From Carettochelys insculpta (lineage: Eukaryota; Chordata; Testudines; Carettochelyidae): a DNA stretch of 64,000 nt. Each line of letters starts with the position of its first letter. Position 1 is the stretch's first letter. The translations under genes and the position numbers were made by a program. Below the pieces are notes generated by a model that ran no database searches, was not told where the DNA came from, and saw only the letters and a program-made list of their open reading frames with translations. Where the stretch lies: NCBI RefSeq assembly GCF_033958435.1, contig NC_134138.1, positions 26,194,598-26,258,597 of the forward strand, given 5' to 3'. Positions 54,349 to 64,000 of this stretch are shown here, one piece after another.

Positions 54349-55075
54349 CAGGTTGAACCTCCCTAGTCCGGCACCCTCGGGACCTGTCCAGTGCTGGATA
54401 ATTTGCTAGATTACAGGAGGTCAATATTGCCTAGCAGCATTACCAACACTTCCACTGCTAGCTGCACTCTTAGAAGACATCTAGTAGTAAATTAGATCTA
54501 AATAACAGCACAGAACACTGACAGCCAGGACCGGTGGCTGGGAAAAAAGCTTTATGGCTGTGGCCACACTTGGCCAAAACTTCGAAATGACCATGCTAAT
54601 GGCCAAATCGAAGAATACTAATGAGGCTCTGGAAAGAATATTCAGTGCCTTATTAGCATAATGCTGGCCGCAGTGCTTTGAAAGTGCCGCTTTCAAATGC
54701 ACATGGCTTGGCTACATGGGGGTCCTTTTTGAAAGGCCCTCACACATTTAGAAATCCCCTTATTCCTCTCAGCTGATTTTGAAATGTGCAGGGTCCTTTT
54801 GAAAAAGACCCCCGTGTAGCTGAGCTGCACACGTTCGAAAGCGGCACTTTCACAGTGCCGCAGCTGGCAGCATGCTAATGAGGCGCTGAATATTCATTTC
54901 AGTGCCTGATTAGTATTAGCATGACCATTTCGAAGTTTTGGCCAAGTGTGGCCATAGCCTATGGGAAATGGGAAACTTGGCCACACACATGACAAGTGGT
55001 CGTCTGGCTAACTAAAATCATGCCAGATTATCAATGTTGCTGGACAAGAAAGTTCTGGATTAGAGAGGTTCAACC
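54349..55075. mobile_element. pogo/Tigger-like element carrying an inserted hairpin element
   Basis: The ends CAGGTTGAACCTCCCTAGTC and inverted GGTTGAACCTCTCTAATCC are flanked by TA. Apart from the insertion at 54556-54959 it matches, in reverse orientation, the whole of 61323-61639. Confidence 0.8.
54556..54959. mobile_element. long-hairpin TIR element, TSD TAT (copy 3)
   Basis: The ends GGCTGTGGCCACACTTGGCC and inverted GGCTATGGCCACACTTGGCC agree. TAT flanks exactly. It is homologous to 32348 and 48444. The paralogous host repeat at 61323-61639 shows the uninterrupted site with a single TTTATGGG. Confidence 0.9.
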
Positions 55076-55429
55076 TATACAAATAAATATTTCAGTATGG
55101 ATCTGTAGTTTGGGCAGCCTGGCCTACCTTTCAAATCAAATGGAAGGGAAAGATGGTTTCAGTCAGAAGCCAGTCAAAATTCTGACTGAACCTAAACACT
55201 GCACAGAACATCACAGTTTCATGTGAATTGCTCTTGGAATTGTAATTTCAAAATAAACCATAAATTCAAAGTGAAATGAAAGGCATCAATCCCCCTACCC
55301 CGAAAAAAAAAATTCTGCGCAAGGCCCCCATGAACAAAGAGGCTAAGTTTTACAAAGTGCTAAATGTAGGTTTTCTCAGTCAGAACAAGAATTTAATAAT
55401 CCACAATGCAGTGCTGGAGTATCAAAAAC
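55076..55429. other. no recognised feature
   Basis: AT-rich interval between two elements. Confidence 0.3.
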
Positions 55430-55432
55430 TAT

Positions 55433-56143
55433 AGCCGTGTCTACACGTGCACGCTACTTCGAAGTAGCGGCACTAACTTTGAAATAGCGCCCGTCACAGC
55501 TACACGCGCTGGGCGCTATTTCGAAGTTAACTTCGACGTTAGGCGGCGAGACGTCGAAGTCGCTAACCCCATGAGGGGATAGGAATAGCGCCCTACTTCG
55601 ACGTTCAACATCGAAGTAGGGACCGTGTAGTCGTTGCGCGTCCCGCAACTTCGAAATAGTGGGGTCCGCCATGGCGGCCATCAGCTGAGGGGTTGAGAGA
55701 TGTTCTCTCTCCAGCCCCTGCGGGGCTCTATGGTCACCGTGGGCAGCAGCCCTTAGCCCAGGGCTTCTGGCTGCTGCTGCGGCAGCTGGGGATCCATGCT
55801 GCAGGCACAGGGTCTGCAACCAGTTGTAGGCTCTGTGTATCTTGTGTTGTTCAGTGCAACTGTGTCTGGGAGGGGCCCTTTAAGGGAGCGGCTTGCTGTT
55901 GAGTCCGCCCTGTGACCCTGTCTGCAGCTGTGCCTGGCACCCTTATTTCGATGTGTGCTACTTTGGCATGTAGACGTTCCCTCGCAGCGCCTATTTCGAT
56001 GTGGTGCTGCCCAACATCGAAGTTGAACATCGACGTTGCCAGCCCTGGAGGACGTGTAGACGTTACTCATCGAAATAGCCTATTTCGATGTTGCTACATC
56101 GAAATAAGCTATTTCGATGTTGGCTTCACGTGTAGACGTAGCC
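55433..56143. mobile_element. 711-bp CpG-rich TIR element, TSD TAT
   Basis: The ends AGCCGTGTCTACACGTG and inverted GGCTACGTCTACACGTG are flanked by exact TAT. Subterminal parts repeat TTCGAAGTAGC / ATTTCGATGT words in both orientations. The GC-rich core carries a 121-codon minus-strand frame containing MAAMADPTIS, which may be a remnant of an autonomous parent's protein, by inference. High CpG retention suggests youth. Confidence 0.8.
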
Positions 56144-56211
56144 TATGAGAAGTATGAGGACAGCTATAGACACGTCTACAGAGGAGAACAGACAGGAGAC
56201 CAGACTACTGG

Positions 56212-56703
56212 TTGCCAGATTTCAAACTTCTGAAAACGGGATGCCTGCCTGTCCTGCCTCTTCCCCCTCAGGTCCTGCTCCCTGTTTGGCTCCTTCCTGG
56301 GGCCCCACCTCTGCTCTGTCTCTTCCCCACCAAGCTCCACTTCTGCCCTGCCTCTTCCCGCCCATGGCCCCACCCCGGCTTGCTCCTTTCCCTCCATTGC
56401 TTACTGCTCTCCTCCTTGCTTCCTCTGCCTGCTCCAGGGGTGGGACAGGACCTGCAGCCTGATGAGGAGCCTGCTGCCTGCCCATCCACAAGATGCACAC
56501 AGGAGATGACTCTAGCTGACAACGGCTGGCACTGGTTGATGACCTGGTGCTTCCCTTCCACCCCCCCCCCCGCCCCCCCCATGATAACCACACTTTTGGT
56601 GTCCAGTCAGATGTACAGTACAGTCAGTACATCTGACTGGACACTGCCAGTTTCCCTTGTTGACTGGACCTTCTGGTCAAAAACCAGACACCTGGCAATC
56701 GCA
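56212..56703. mobile_element. hAT-like element, GGTTGCCAG ends
   Basis: Left GGTTGCCAGATTTCAAAC and right, inverted, GATTGCCAGGTGTCTGG. The interior is C-rich, with a C run near 56565. A perfect 18-bp inverted repeat lies at 56599-56616 / 56627-56644. The 176-codon frame is compositional. Confidence 0.5.
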
Positions 56704-57980
56704 GACCAGATTATGTACTGGTTTCTCACTCCATTCAATTAACACACGCTTTCACTCCTCCCTTCCTTGATTCTGTTTATTTGGGGCCTTTTTTGCAAAC
56801 GGTATTTAAACAGCAACTACAGGCATATTAACATTCACCAATACATTTGGCAGGAAAGGACACCAACCCCATATCCAAGGAAAAGATTCACAGATCACTC
56901 AACAGTTCTAAGAACTGCTGACTTTGTAGCCAGCTAGTGCTAAAACACATTTTGGATGGTCTTCCAGTTTTGAAACACTTCAGTAAATTCCCCTTTCTCT
57001 GTGTGTGTGTGTCTGTATGTGTGTGAGCTTGTGCAGTGAAGTGATGTTGCAGTTCTTTCCATGGCAACACACTAGGATACAGCATGCACTTTTCTGCAAG
57101 GAACCAAGCACAGGAGAGGGGAGTGTGATGGAAAAGAGTTCTAAAAAGCTTTGGCTTCATTAATCTAACCGAGCAACAGACCTGCTGACAGGAACACCAA
57201 GCCCCAGGACAGAACAGTCAATGGGCCCCCATCTCCTCTCTTGGCCAGAGCTCCCCACCCAGAGAAACCCAGAGCAATTCCGCAGCCCCTTCTCCCACCT
57301 TCACAGAGGAGCCCCAACGCCAGCTGCAGCTGCATCACCCCTCCCTTCCCCAGACCCAACCCAGCAGTGTTTGTTACGCAGCTGCCTGGAAACCTGCACA
57401 GAGTGGGTCAAAAGTGTCTTTGAAGAGATACTTTTCCCCAGAGCAGGTTGGGTCTAGAGAAGGGAGGGGAGGCATAGCTGCAGCTGGCCCAGGGCTCAGG
57501 AGTCCTCTGGGCAGTGGAGGCCCTGCAGCCAGTCTGGGACTCCTCTGGCAGGAGGGCACAGTGGGGACGGTTCTGTGCTGGGGCAGGGAGGCTTATGGCT
57601 CCGGACGAGTGAAAGGAAGGGAGGAGTCTCACAGATCTGGCCACAGTGGGAGGGTGCACATGGAAGGAGTGGAACTGGAGAGGGGGCTCCCCTCATCGGG
57701 GGGGCAGCCTACCCGCTGCCCAGGCCTACAGGGTGATTTAGAAGGGCAGGCCCCCCCAGTGTGGGGTCAGAAGCGCTACCCAATGAGTGCCCCCTATGGC
57801 CAGAGAGGGTGGACTACTGCTAGCAGGCAGGGGTGAGAGTCTAGGCCACCGTCATCCCCTGAACAGCAACAGGGATTGCATCCAGAATCACAGATGTGAT
57901 GGGCTCCCCACTTCCAGGGAACAGGCTCGACCTGCACGGAGGCAGGTGGAGGCCTGGCAGTTTCCTCCCTGGCTCTAGGA
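56704..57980. other. unclassified, GC-rich on the right; (GT)n near 57000
   Basis: A TGTGTGTGTGTGTCTGTATG tract lies at about 57000-57025. The part 57165-57970 is GC-rich with overlapping frames on both strands and no recognised domain. Confidence 0.35.
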
Positions 57981-58733
57981 CAGTGGTTCCCAAACTTTTC
58001 GGCATCACACCCCCCTTTGACTTTTAAGAAACCCTCACACCGCCCCACTTCTTTACTGTCATCCAGCCCCTTTTAACAAAAAATTCAATTAGTCATTTGA
58101 AATAAACATAAAAGCTTGATATAGTTGCCTGAGCCCCATACCAGCCTCCAGAGCTGCCCGCGCCAGCCGCCTGCCTTCCTGAGACCTGTGCTGCCAGAGC
58201 TACCCACCCCAGCCCCACGCTGCCAGGGCCAGCCACCCGCTCACCTGCCAGCCACTGGGGCCAGCTGTCCACCTGCCTGCTGTCTGCCCGAGCCCCGCGA
58301 TGCCAGGACCAGGCCCCCACTCACCAGCCCAAGCCCTACTCTACTGGGGCAGCTGCCTGAGCCCCACGAGTCCCACAAGCTGGCCAGCTGCTCAAGCCCC
58401 GCAAGCTGCCCCTGGAGCACCTCCTCTGCCCTCCCACAAAGCCAGGCACCTCCAGTCCCCCATTAAACCCCATTCTCCTCCTCCCCGCAGCCCACAGTAA
58501 CTCTCATGTGCAGAAGGTAGCCAGCTCCATGTGGGTCTTTGCCGGCTGCCTGTTTTTTACAGTGGCTATGCTGGGTCACCCACATAAACTGGCAGGGGCT
58601 GAGAGCTGGAAGCAAAGGCCAGATCTTTCTTCAGGTGGGGGCAATGGGGGGGCTGGGTCACCTCGCCCCCCCCGGAACTTCTTCATGCCCCCCAGGGGGG
58701 CACGTGTCCCCCCCAGTTTGGGAAACCATGCTG
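57981..58733. mobile_element. hAT-like element, CAGTGGTTCCCAAACTTTT
   Basis: Left end CAGTGGTTCCCAAACTTTTC; inverted right end CAGCATGGTTTCCCAAACTG. GGCACACCCCCC-like subterminal sequence and a CAGCCCCAC-rich interior are typical of this hAT group. No target duplication was confirmed. Confidence 0.65.
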
Positions 58734-58773
58734 TAAAGTGAGGGACAATGGAACTTGCTCAAGTTTTGCTAGA

Positions 58774-59460
58774 GAGAGTGTGGAATAACATCAAGTTGTA
58801 CACCCACACCAAAATGCAAGTCTGCAGATCCTGCATCCTCAGCACCCTCCTTTACAGCAGATTGTCTTGGACCCTGTATGCCTGCCAGGAAAAGAGGCGG
58901 AACGTCTTCCATTTGCGCTGCCTCAGGCGCATCCTTGGAATATCATGGAAGGACAAAGTGTCCAACACCGCCATCCTTGAGCAACCTGGAATCTCAACCA
59001 TGCACACCCTCCTCAGGCAGCAGTGGCTCCACTGGCTTGGCCATGTCCACAGGATGAATCATGGAAGGATCCCAAAAGACATCCTGTGTGGCGAGCTAGC
59101 CTCTGGCAAAAGACCTCCCGGATGCCCCTAGTGGTGCTACTGTTTTCAAGAGGGACCTCAGGGAGGTAGACATCGAGCCAGACAGCTGGGAGGAGCTGGC
59201 AGATGATCGCAGCAGATGGAGGCAGGAATTACACAAGGGCCTTCAGAAGGGTGAGATGAGGATCAGACAGCTAGCAGAGGAGAAGCGAGCCCACAGAAAG
59301 CACAGTAAGGACCTGCCAGACACCCATTACACATGCAACATATGCAGCAAGGACTGTCACTCTCGTGTGGGCCTTCACAGTCACAGTTGATGCTGCAAAT
59401 GATGATCCCAAATGGAACCACGAAGGGCACGATCCATAGTCTATGTAGACTGAAGGATGC
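58774..59460 (+). mobile_element. RTE-like retrotransposon 3' end, second copy (frameshifted)
   Basis: RVWNNIKLYTHTKMQV, then TLYACQEKRRNVFHLRCLRR, LGHVHRMNHGR and SGKRPPGCP match 3757-4686. The frame breaks near 59130 and resumes with REVDIEPDSWEELADD, and a stop interrupts the final zinc-knuckle-like motif. The shared 3'UTR GATCCATAGTCTATG and TGAAGGATGC ends at 59460. It is shorter at the 5' end than the first copy. Confidence 0.8.
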
Positions 59461-60395
59461 TACTACTAGTGGCCTCAGGATAAGACATGAAATTGCAGAA
59501 GTCTGACATGGAGTTATTGCAGCAGATGAGTGGGAGAGGATGGGAATAGTATAGATAATGGCCCTTCACATCCCTTTCTCCACACATCAGGAGCAGAAGA
59601 AGCTGCTTGTGTTTCTTTTTCTCTTGAAACATTTCCACCCTAAATCTAATTCCACTTTTCATATGAGAAGCATAAAGACAAAGTAGAGGACTTTGAAGAG
59701 GTATGACAGACACTTGCCAACAAAAAGTGCCTGCTCATAACAATAAACAAATATGTGAAATAAAGCAAATCTGGTAAAACACAATGTGAAAGCAGAAAGA
59801 GGAGACTGCAGAAACATGTTCGAGATCTCTCTGGTTTCTGCTAGAATGAGACTCAAACAGGAACCATTCAGCCATCACAAACTTTGGGTTTCCAGGTCAA
59901 ATGGTTCCAAAATCCAAACCACCCTTTTGTTCTGTGGGGAGAAAAAGCATTCAAGTTTTTGCCTATCTCTAGTATTTGGATTATATCAAGTGCTTTTTTG
60001 TAAATAAAAGTGGATCTCTGTGCTTCCTCTCCAAGCCAATCCCACAGCTGGGGCTGCTGGGGGGCTGGTACTCAGTATCAGCAAGTACCAGCACAAAAAA
60101 CCACTGATTACATCCCTTATCTCTGCTTGTATTTAATGTGGACTTGGAAAGTTTTTCAACTGCCAGAGTTCAAGCTCAGAACCTCTCACTCTCTTGTAAC
60201 ACTAGAGGACACCCCTACCTCAAAGAAAACAGGGGGCTACCTTCATAACATTGCTTTTGGACTAAGCAGTCAACAACCATTGTATGAAGGGGCAGAAAGG
60301 AAAACAATGCTTTGATCTTAGGTCTTTATCTATGTCTCTATTCAATTAAGACTCAGGATGCTGAACCTTAAGAGAATGGGCCAGTTATTCAACAA
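59461..60395. other. no recognised feature
   Basis: AT-rich, with no recognised repeat or coding potential. Confidence 0.35.
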
Positions 60396-60813
60396 GGCTG
60401 AATCTACACTACAGTCCCCTTTCGAAAGGGGAATGCAAATGAGGCAAATTGGAAATGCAAATGAAGTACCGATTTACATATTTTACAGCTCATTTGCATA
60501 ATCACATTTTGGAAAGAGAGTCTTTTGAAAGAAGAACAGACAGCAGCGTAGACAGGCATTGTTTGAAATAAAACCCCATTTTCGACAGCACCCTTCTTCC
60601 TAATTTTTTTCAGGAAGAAGGATGCTTTCGAAAATGGGGTTTTATTTTGAAAGAAGCCCATCTACAATGCTGTTTTTCTTTCGAAAGACTCTCTTTTGAA
60701 AATGCAATTATGCAAATGACGTATGAGATATGTAAATCAGCACTTCATTTGCATTTCCAATTTGCCTCATTTGCATTCCTCTTTTGAAAGGGGACTGTAG
60801 TATAGACGCAGCC
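60396..60813. mobile_element. TIR element, CTTTTGAAAG/ATGCAAATGAGG subtype (copy 2)
   Basis: The ends GGCTGAATCTACACTACAG and inverted GGCTGCGTCTATACTACAG pair, and the arms continue through CCCCTTTCGAAAGGGGAATG and GCAAATGAGGCAAATTGG, in pieces, to a centre near 60604. Flanks CAA and CGA differ at one base. Homologous to 33029-33368. Confidence 0.8.
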
Positions 60814-61322
60814 CGAGTGTAAATCTGACTGATTCCATTGATCCATGGCCTTAGACAAGTTTATACAATCAGAGGATCTAGCCCAAAGTGTTTAGTGTAG
60901 GTTAGTTTACCTTTCAGAAACATACGGCCATCTTGATGTCAGTACTGAGTGTGTCTGAAGTTGGGACTACTTAAGGCCAAAAGCAAAAAACAGCAAAGTC
61001 TCTTTTTCTAAGCAGTCTAAAGAGATATTTTAACATTTTAAAGTAAAATAACAAGATAGCTCCTATCAGAAATACATTATATTCTCAATGTCTTCGTAAG
61101 TATTTGCTCTGAAAGAGGCCATTCCCAGTTCATGTACCAACATCCAGTTTGAAGAATTCTGTTTTCACTGTGTCTACAGTCCTAGGCACGCAAGAACAAT
61201 AAGCTACAAGAAAGAGACTGATTTAACCCTGGAGGAACGCCACAAGTTATTTACCTCACTGAAAGATATGTTGGACGTGATCCAAACTTAACATTTTAGA
61301 GAAGAAAAGGAAAAAAATAGTA
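60814..61322. other. no recognised feature
   Basis: No repeat or gene assigned. Confidence 0.3.
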
Positions 61323-61639
61323 CAGATTGAACCTCTCTAATCTGGAACTCTCACGTCCAGCAAACTCTAATCAGGCATGAATTTAGTAAATTGGATGACC
61401 ACTTAGCATGGGTGTGGCCACATTTCCCTTGGCCCATAAAGTTTGCTTCCAGCCACCGGTCCTGGCTCTCAGTGTTCTGTGCTGTTATTTAGCTGTAATT
61501 TACCTCTAAATGTCTTCAAAGAGGCCAATAAGCAGTGTTGGCAATATTGCTAGACAATGTTGACCTCCTGCAGTCCAGCAAATTCTGTCGTCTGGCACTG
61601 GTCAGGTCCTGAGGGTGCCAGATTAGAGAGGTTCAACCC
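61323..61639. mobile_element. pogo/Tigger-like MITE, intact
   Basis: The ends CAGATTGAACCTCTCTAATC and inverted GGGTTGAACCTCTCTAATC are flanked by TA. It is the unoccupied paralogue of 54349-55075, in opposite orientation. Confidence 0.8.
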
Positions 61640-62778
61640 TATATATAATGTTTGAGGCCTGTGTGAAAACATAATGGAAGGAAAAGGAGGAGAAAAAGTG
61701 CATGAACGAGAGAGACAAGTTTTCTGCAAGGTCCAGGACGATTCAATAAAAGAAAATGTGTCTTCCCTTCCTGAGTCCACAAAAATGAATAGACGTGAAG
61801 ATATAAAAATGCTCCTAGCTCCATCGGAGGAACACCTTTTAACACAGCCCTGGTTCAAACCTTCAGTGACTCAAAAGAAACTGTGTCTGGAGATACGCAG
61901 CAGAAAGTCAATCTCTCCTAGCAGGAAAGCGAGCTGTAAATCAATAGCTTTTTTTTCCCCCTACTGATGCTTGCTGGGAAGAAGTAAAACTGGGAAAAAA
62001 GCAGAGATCAAATGCTCCTGTAATCTCTCTAATGCAACAGTGAAGTTTTTATGAAGAAAGAGCACAGAAATGATGAAAAAAAAGGAATGAAAAGAAAAAA
62101 TCTAGTCCATTTACACCTACTACAGATGCTTTAAAAGGGGGCGATAGGTGAGTAGGACATTTACGATCAGCCTTACCTAACACCAGAGCTTTGATTATGT
62201 TGCAGAAGTCTTTCCAGTTTTTAAATAAAGGGATTACCATGGAGGAGCTGTTAGGTTGGTTCCTGTGTATATATGGCTGCATGGGTTCTAGAGATGTGTC
62301 TCAGATTGCGAGGTGTGATCCTCAGATAGGTCATGAAAGAGCATCTGCTGTGTCACACCCTCATTAGCTGGGAAGAAACGGTGAAATGAACAGAAGTCTG
62401 AAGTCACTAGGACCCAGAGAAAAATGGGCGTGGGGAATGGAAGAGCAACTTACCTTCTCCCCTTCCTCCAGATGCCCTGCTCCTTTGCTCATTAAGCCAA
62501 CCATTGAGTGCTTTCTCTCTCCCTCCCACCAATCACGATGGAGCAGCCATCCTCTCTTCCACAGCACTTCTCTCAGTCCTCAGTTCTGAGACCTGAGGCA
62601 GGAGCAAGTAGTTCTACATGTGGAGTGTTGTGGGGGCTGTTCAAAGCAGCCCTGTCCTAGAGAGGAGGCTGAGCACCTGCAGAGTTCTGAGAAGCTCTGT
62701 GCCCCTCAAAGAACTCTAATAGATTGGTGAGGCAATTTTCTATTCATTAAAGCCATGTTGGCTCTTTCCCAACACGTT
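61640..62778. other. repeat-poor segment, nothing recognised
   Basis: About 1.1 kb without clear transposon ends. It could hold non-coding exon or regulatory sequence of ZHX2, but nothing in the sequence proves it. Confidence 0.35.
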
Positions 62779-63040
62779 GGCTATGTCTACACTACAAAAA
62801 TAACTTCAAAGTTGCTTACTTCAAAGAACAGTGTCTGCACACACCCTACTTTGAAGTTAAATTTCAAAGCAGGGCACTACTCCATTCCCAGGAATGGAGT
62901 AAAGACTTCGAAGTTGGGCTCCCTAATTCGAAGTTAACTTTGAAGTAAGGGAAAATGCATGCAGACTTTCTGCTGGCTACTTCGATGTAGTGCCTCACTT
63001 TGAAGTTAACTTTAAAGTTAGTTCCTAGTGTAGATGCACC
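62779..63040. mobile_element. TIR element, CTTCGAAGTTAAC subtype
   Basis: Starts GGCTATGTCTACACTAC and ends GTTCCTAGTGTAGATGCACC, an imperfect inverted match. The interior repeats TTTGAAGTTAA/TTCGAAGTTAAC words several times. No clean duplication. Confidence 0.65.
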
Positions 63041-63486
63041 CATTGTATTCAGGTATGTATCTGATAATTCTGTTCTTTACAATAGTTTCAACCAATTTTC
63101 CTGATACTGAAGTTACAGCCTCCTTTGGAAGTCTCTCCTAGTACTTAACTATCCGTATCTTTTAGAATATTTTTGTACCATCTCATCTAAATCTCCCCTG
63201 CTGTCGACCAGGTTACTTTTCATCTTAACTTCAGTGGACATAAGGAACAATTGATCATCAATCTCTTTTATAAAAGCCCTTAACATATTTTAAGATTGTT
63301 ATCTTTCTTTCTCAAGACTGTAAATACGCTGGTTGGTCTGTTTTGAAAGACGTTCTTTTGAAACAGAACTGTAGTGTAGACGCAGCCTTGGTGGATCTGA
63401 ATCAGAGACACTGGGACCAAAAATGTCATTTGTAATACAAGTGTCTCTATTTAAGTAATTGCATGGAATATAAGCTGCAGGGAACC
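63041..63486. other. unclassified, with a TIR-group end fragment at 63340-63390
   Basis: GTTCTTTTGAAACAGAACTG then TAGTGTAGACGCAGCC is the right end of a GGC...GCC element whose left end is missing. Confidence 0.4.
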
Positions 63487-63570
63487 ACAGAAATACAGGG
63501 CTGGAAGGGACCTCATGAGGTCATCTAATCCAGCCCACTGTGCTGTGGGAGGAACAAGTATATGTTGACT
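63487..63570 (-). mobile_element. CR1 LINE 3' tail
   Basis: AGAAATACAGGGCTGGAAGG, GACCTCATGAGGTCATC and TAATCCAGCCC are the reverse complement of a CR1 3'UTR end. Confidence 0.65.
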
Positions 63571-63825
63571 ACCTCTGCGCTGCTCAGAACTGTACATTTG
63601 AATGGTAAATGGCAGTCCCCGTCTCCAAACAATTTACTGACTTTCCTCACCAGAGGGAGGTGAGGCTTCCACATTGTAGATTACTTTGAAGGTAAAATAC
63701 ATGTAGGTGCTAAGTATTATTGTTCTCCTGAGTCACCACATCCTCCCTGAATGCTCTGTTAACCATTTACACCACATTAAGATTTACATTTAAGCAATAT
63801 CCTGGAGACACCTTGTAAGTATTGG
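63571..63825. other. no recognised feature
   Basis: Short interval with nothing recognised. Confidence 0.3.
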
Positions 63826-64000
63826 TTGGTAGCAAAAAGCGAGCTGAAGGGACTCAAGCTGAACATCTCAAAGATGGAAGTAATGGTTATTACAAAGACG
63901 AAGATACTGCCAACATGTGAGGTACTAGCAAATGGAAAAGTTCTTCTTCAAGTGACTAAATTCAAGTACTTAGGATCCTATATCACATCTGATGGTAGGT
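63826..64000 (+). mobile_element. RTE-like retrotransposon fragment running off the window
   Basis: An open frame from about 63826 reads ELKGLKLNISKMEVMVITKT, then, after a short gap, VTKFKYLGSYITSDGR up to the last base. The KxLKLNxxKTExM and KYLGSxITxDG motifs sit just after the reverse transcriptase palm of RTE-like elements. No stop is seen before the window ends. Confidence 0.7.

Larger units (their letters stand above)
24342..64000 (-). other. ZHX2: probable long upstream intron of ZHX2
   Basis: In mammals ZHX2 spans well over 100 kb, with non-coding 5' exons far upstream of the coding exon. The absence of any other gene in this 39.7 kb fits an intron. I could not identify a non-coding exon or promoter here, so this is inference from known gene structure. 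Confidence 0.5.

Noticed and set aside
56212..56742. 176-codon plus-strand frame
   Set aside because: Lies within a hAT-like element and crosses its right end and hairpin; no domain.
57981..58733. 8-bp target duplication for the CAGTGGTTCCC element
   Set aside because: The flanking octamers do not match, so only the inverted ends support the call.
24342..64000. non-coding 5' exons of ZHX2
   Set aside because: Expected from mammalian structure, but no segment could be told apart from background without transcript data.

Overview
The window is vertebrate nuclear DNA, most likely from a cryptodiran turtle. The evidence is tRNA-headed SINEs of the Cry I (tortoise pol III/SINE) type, CR1 LINE fragments, old MIR SINEs, and many short inverted-repeat DNA elements beginning GGCTATGTCTACAC, of a kind I associate with turtle genomes. 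I cannot name the species.

There is one protein-coding gene, on the minus strand: ZHX2 (zinc fingers and homeoboxes 2). Its whole 833-codon reading frame lies in a single intact exon (24156-21655). A splice acceptor precedes that exon at 24343/24342, and a splice donor lies four bases after the stop codon. A separate terminal 3'UTR exon is predicted at 17055 to about 15880, with two AATAAA signals. From the known structure of the mammalian gene, 17056-21650 is the last intron and everything to the right of 24341 is probably a long intron leading to non-coding 5' exons outside the window. The left 15.9 kb lies downstream of the gene. I found no second gene there.

Most of the rest is transposon debris. 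(1) Non-LTR retrotransposon 3' ends: several CR1 copies, including a 266-codon open frame at 35700-34900, and several RTE-like copies, one with an open 3' frame ending in a zinc-knuckle-like motif. (2) SINEs: Cry I, a second tRNA-headed family around 29.3-29.7 kb, and MIR. (3) A large set of GGC...GCC terminal-inverted-repeat elements, seven of which have exact 3-bp target duplications. (4) TA-flanked pogo/Tigger-like elements. (5) hAT-like elements beginning CAGGGG, CAGTGG or CAGAGG. (6) A fold-back element family (39.5, 42.6 and 46.9 kb, plus fragments) flanked by 13-14 bp target duplications, whose two arms share copy-specific sequence.

Three structures deserve most attention: the fold-back family with covarying arms; an insertion whose empty site can be read from a second copy of the host repeat inside this window; and a three-layer nest at 34475-36165. 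Regions described as holding nothing recognised are unclassified from reading alone and may contain old repeats or regulatory sequence.
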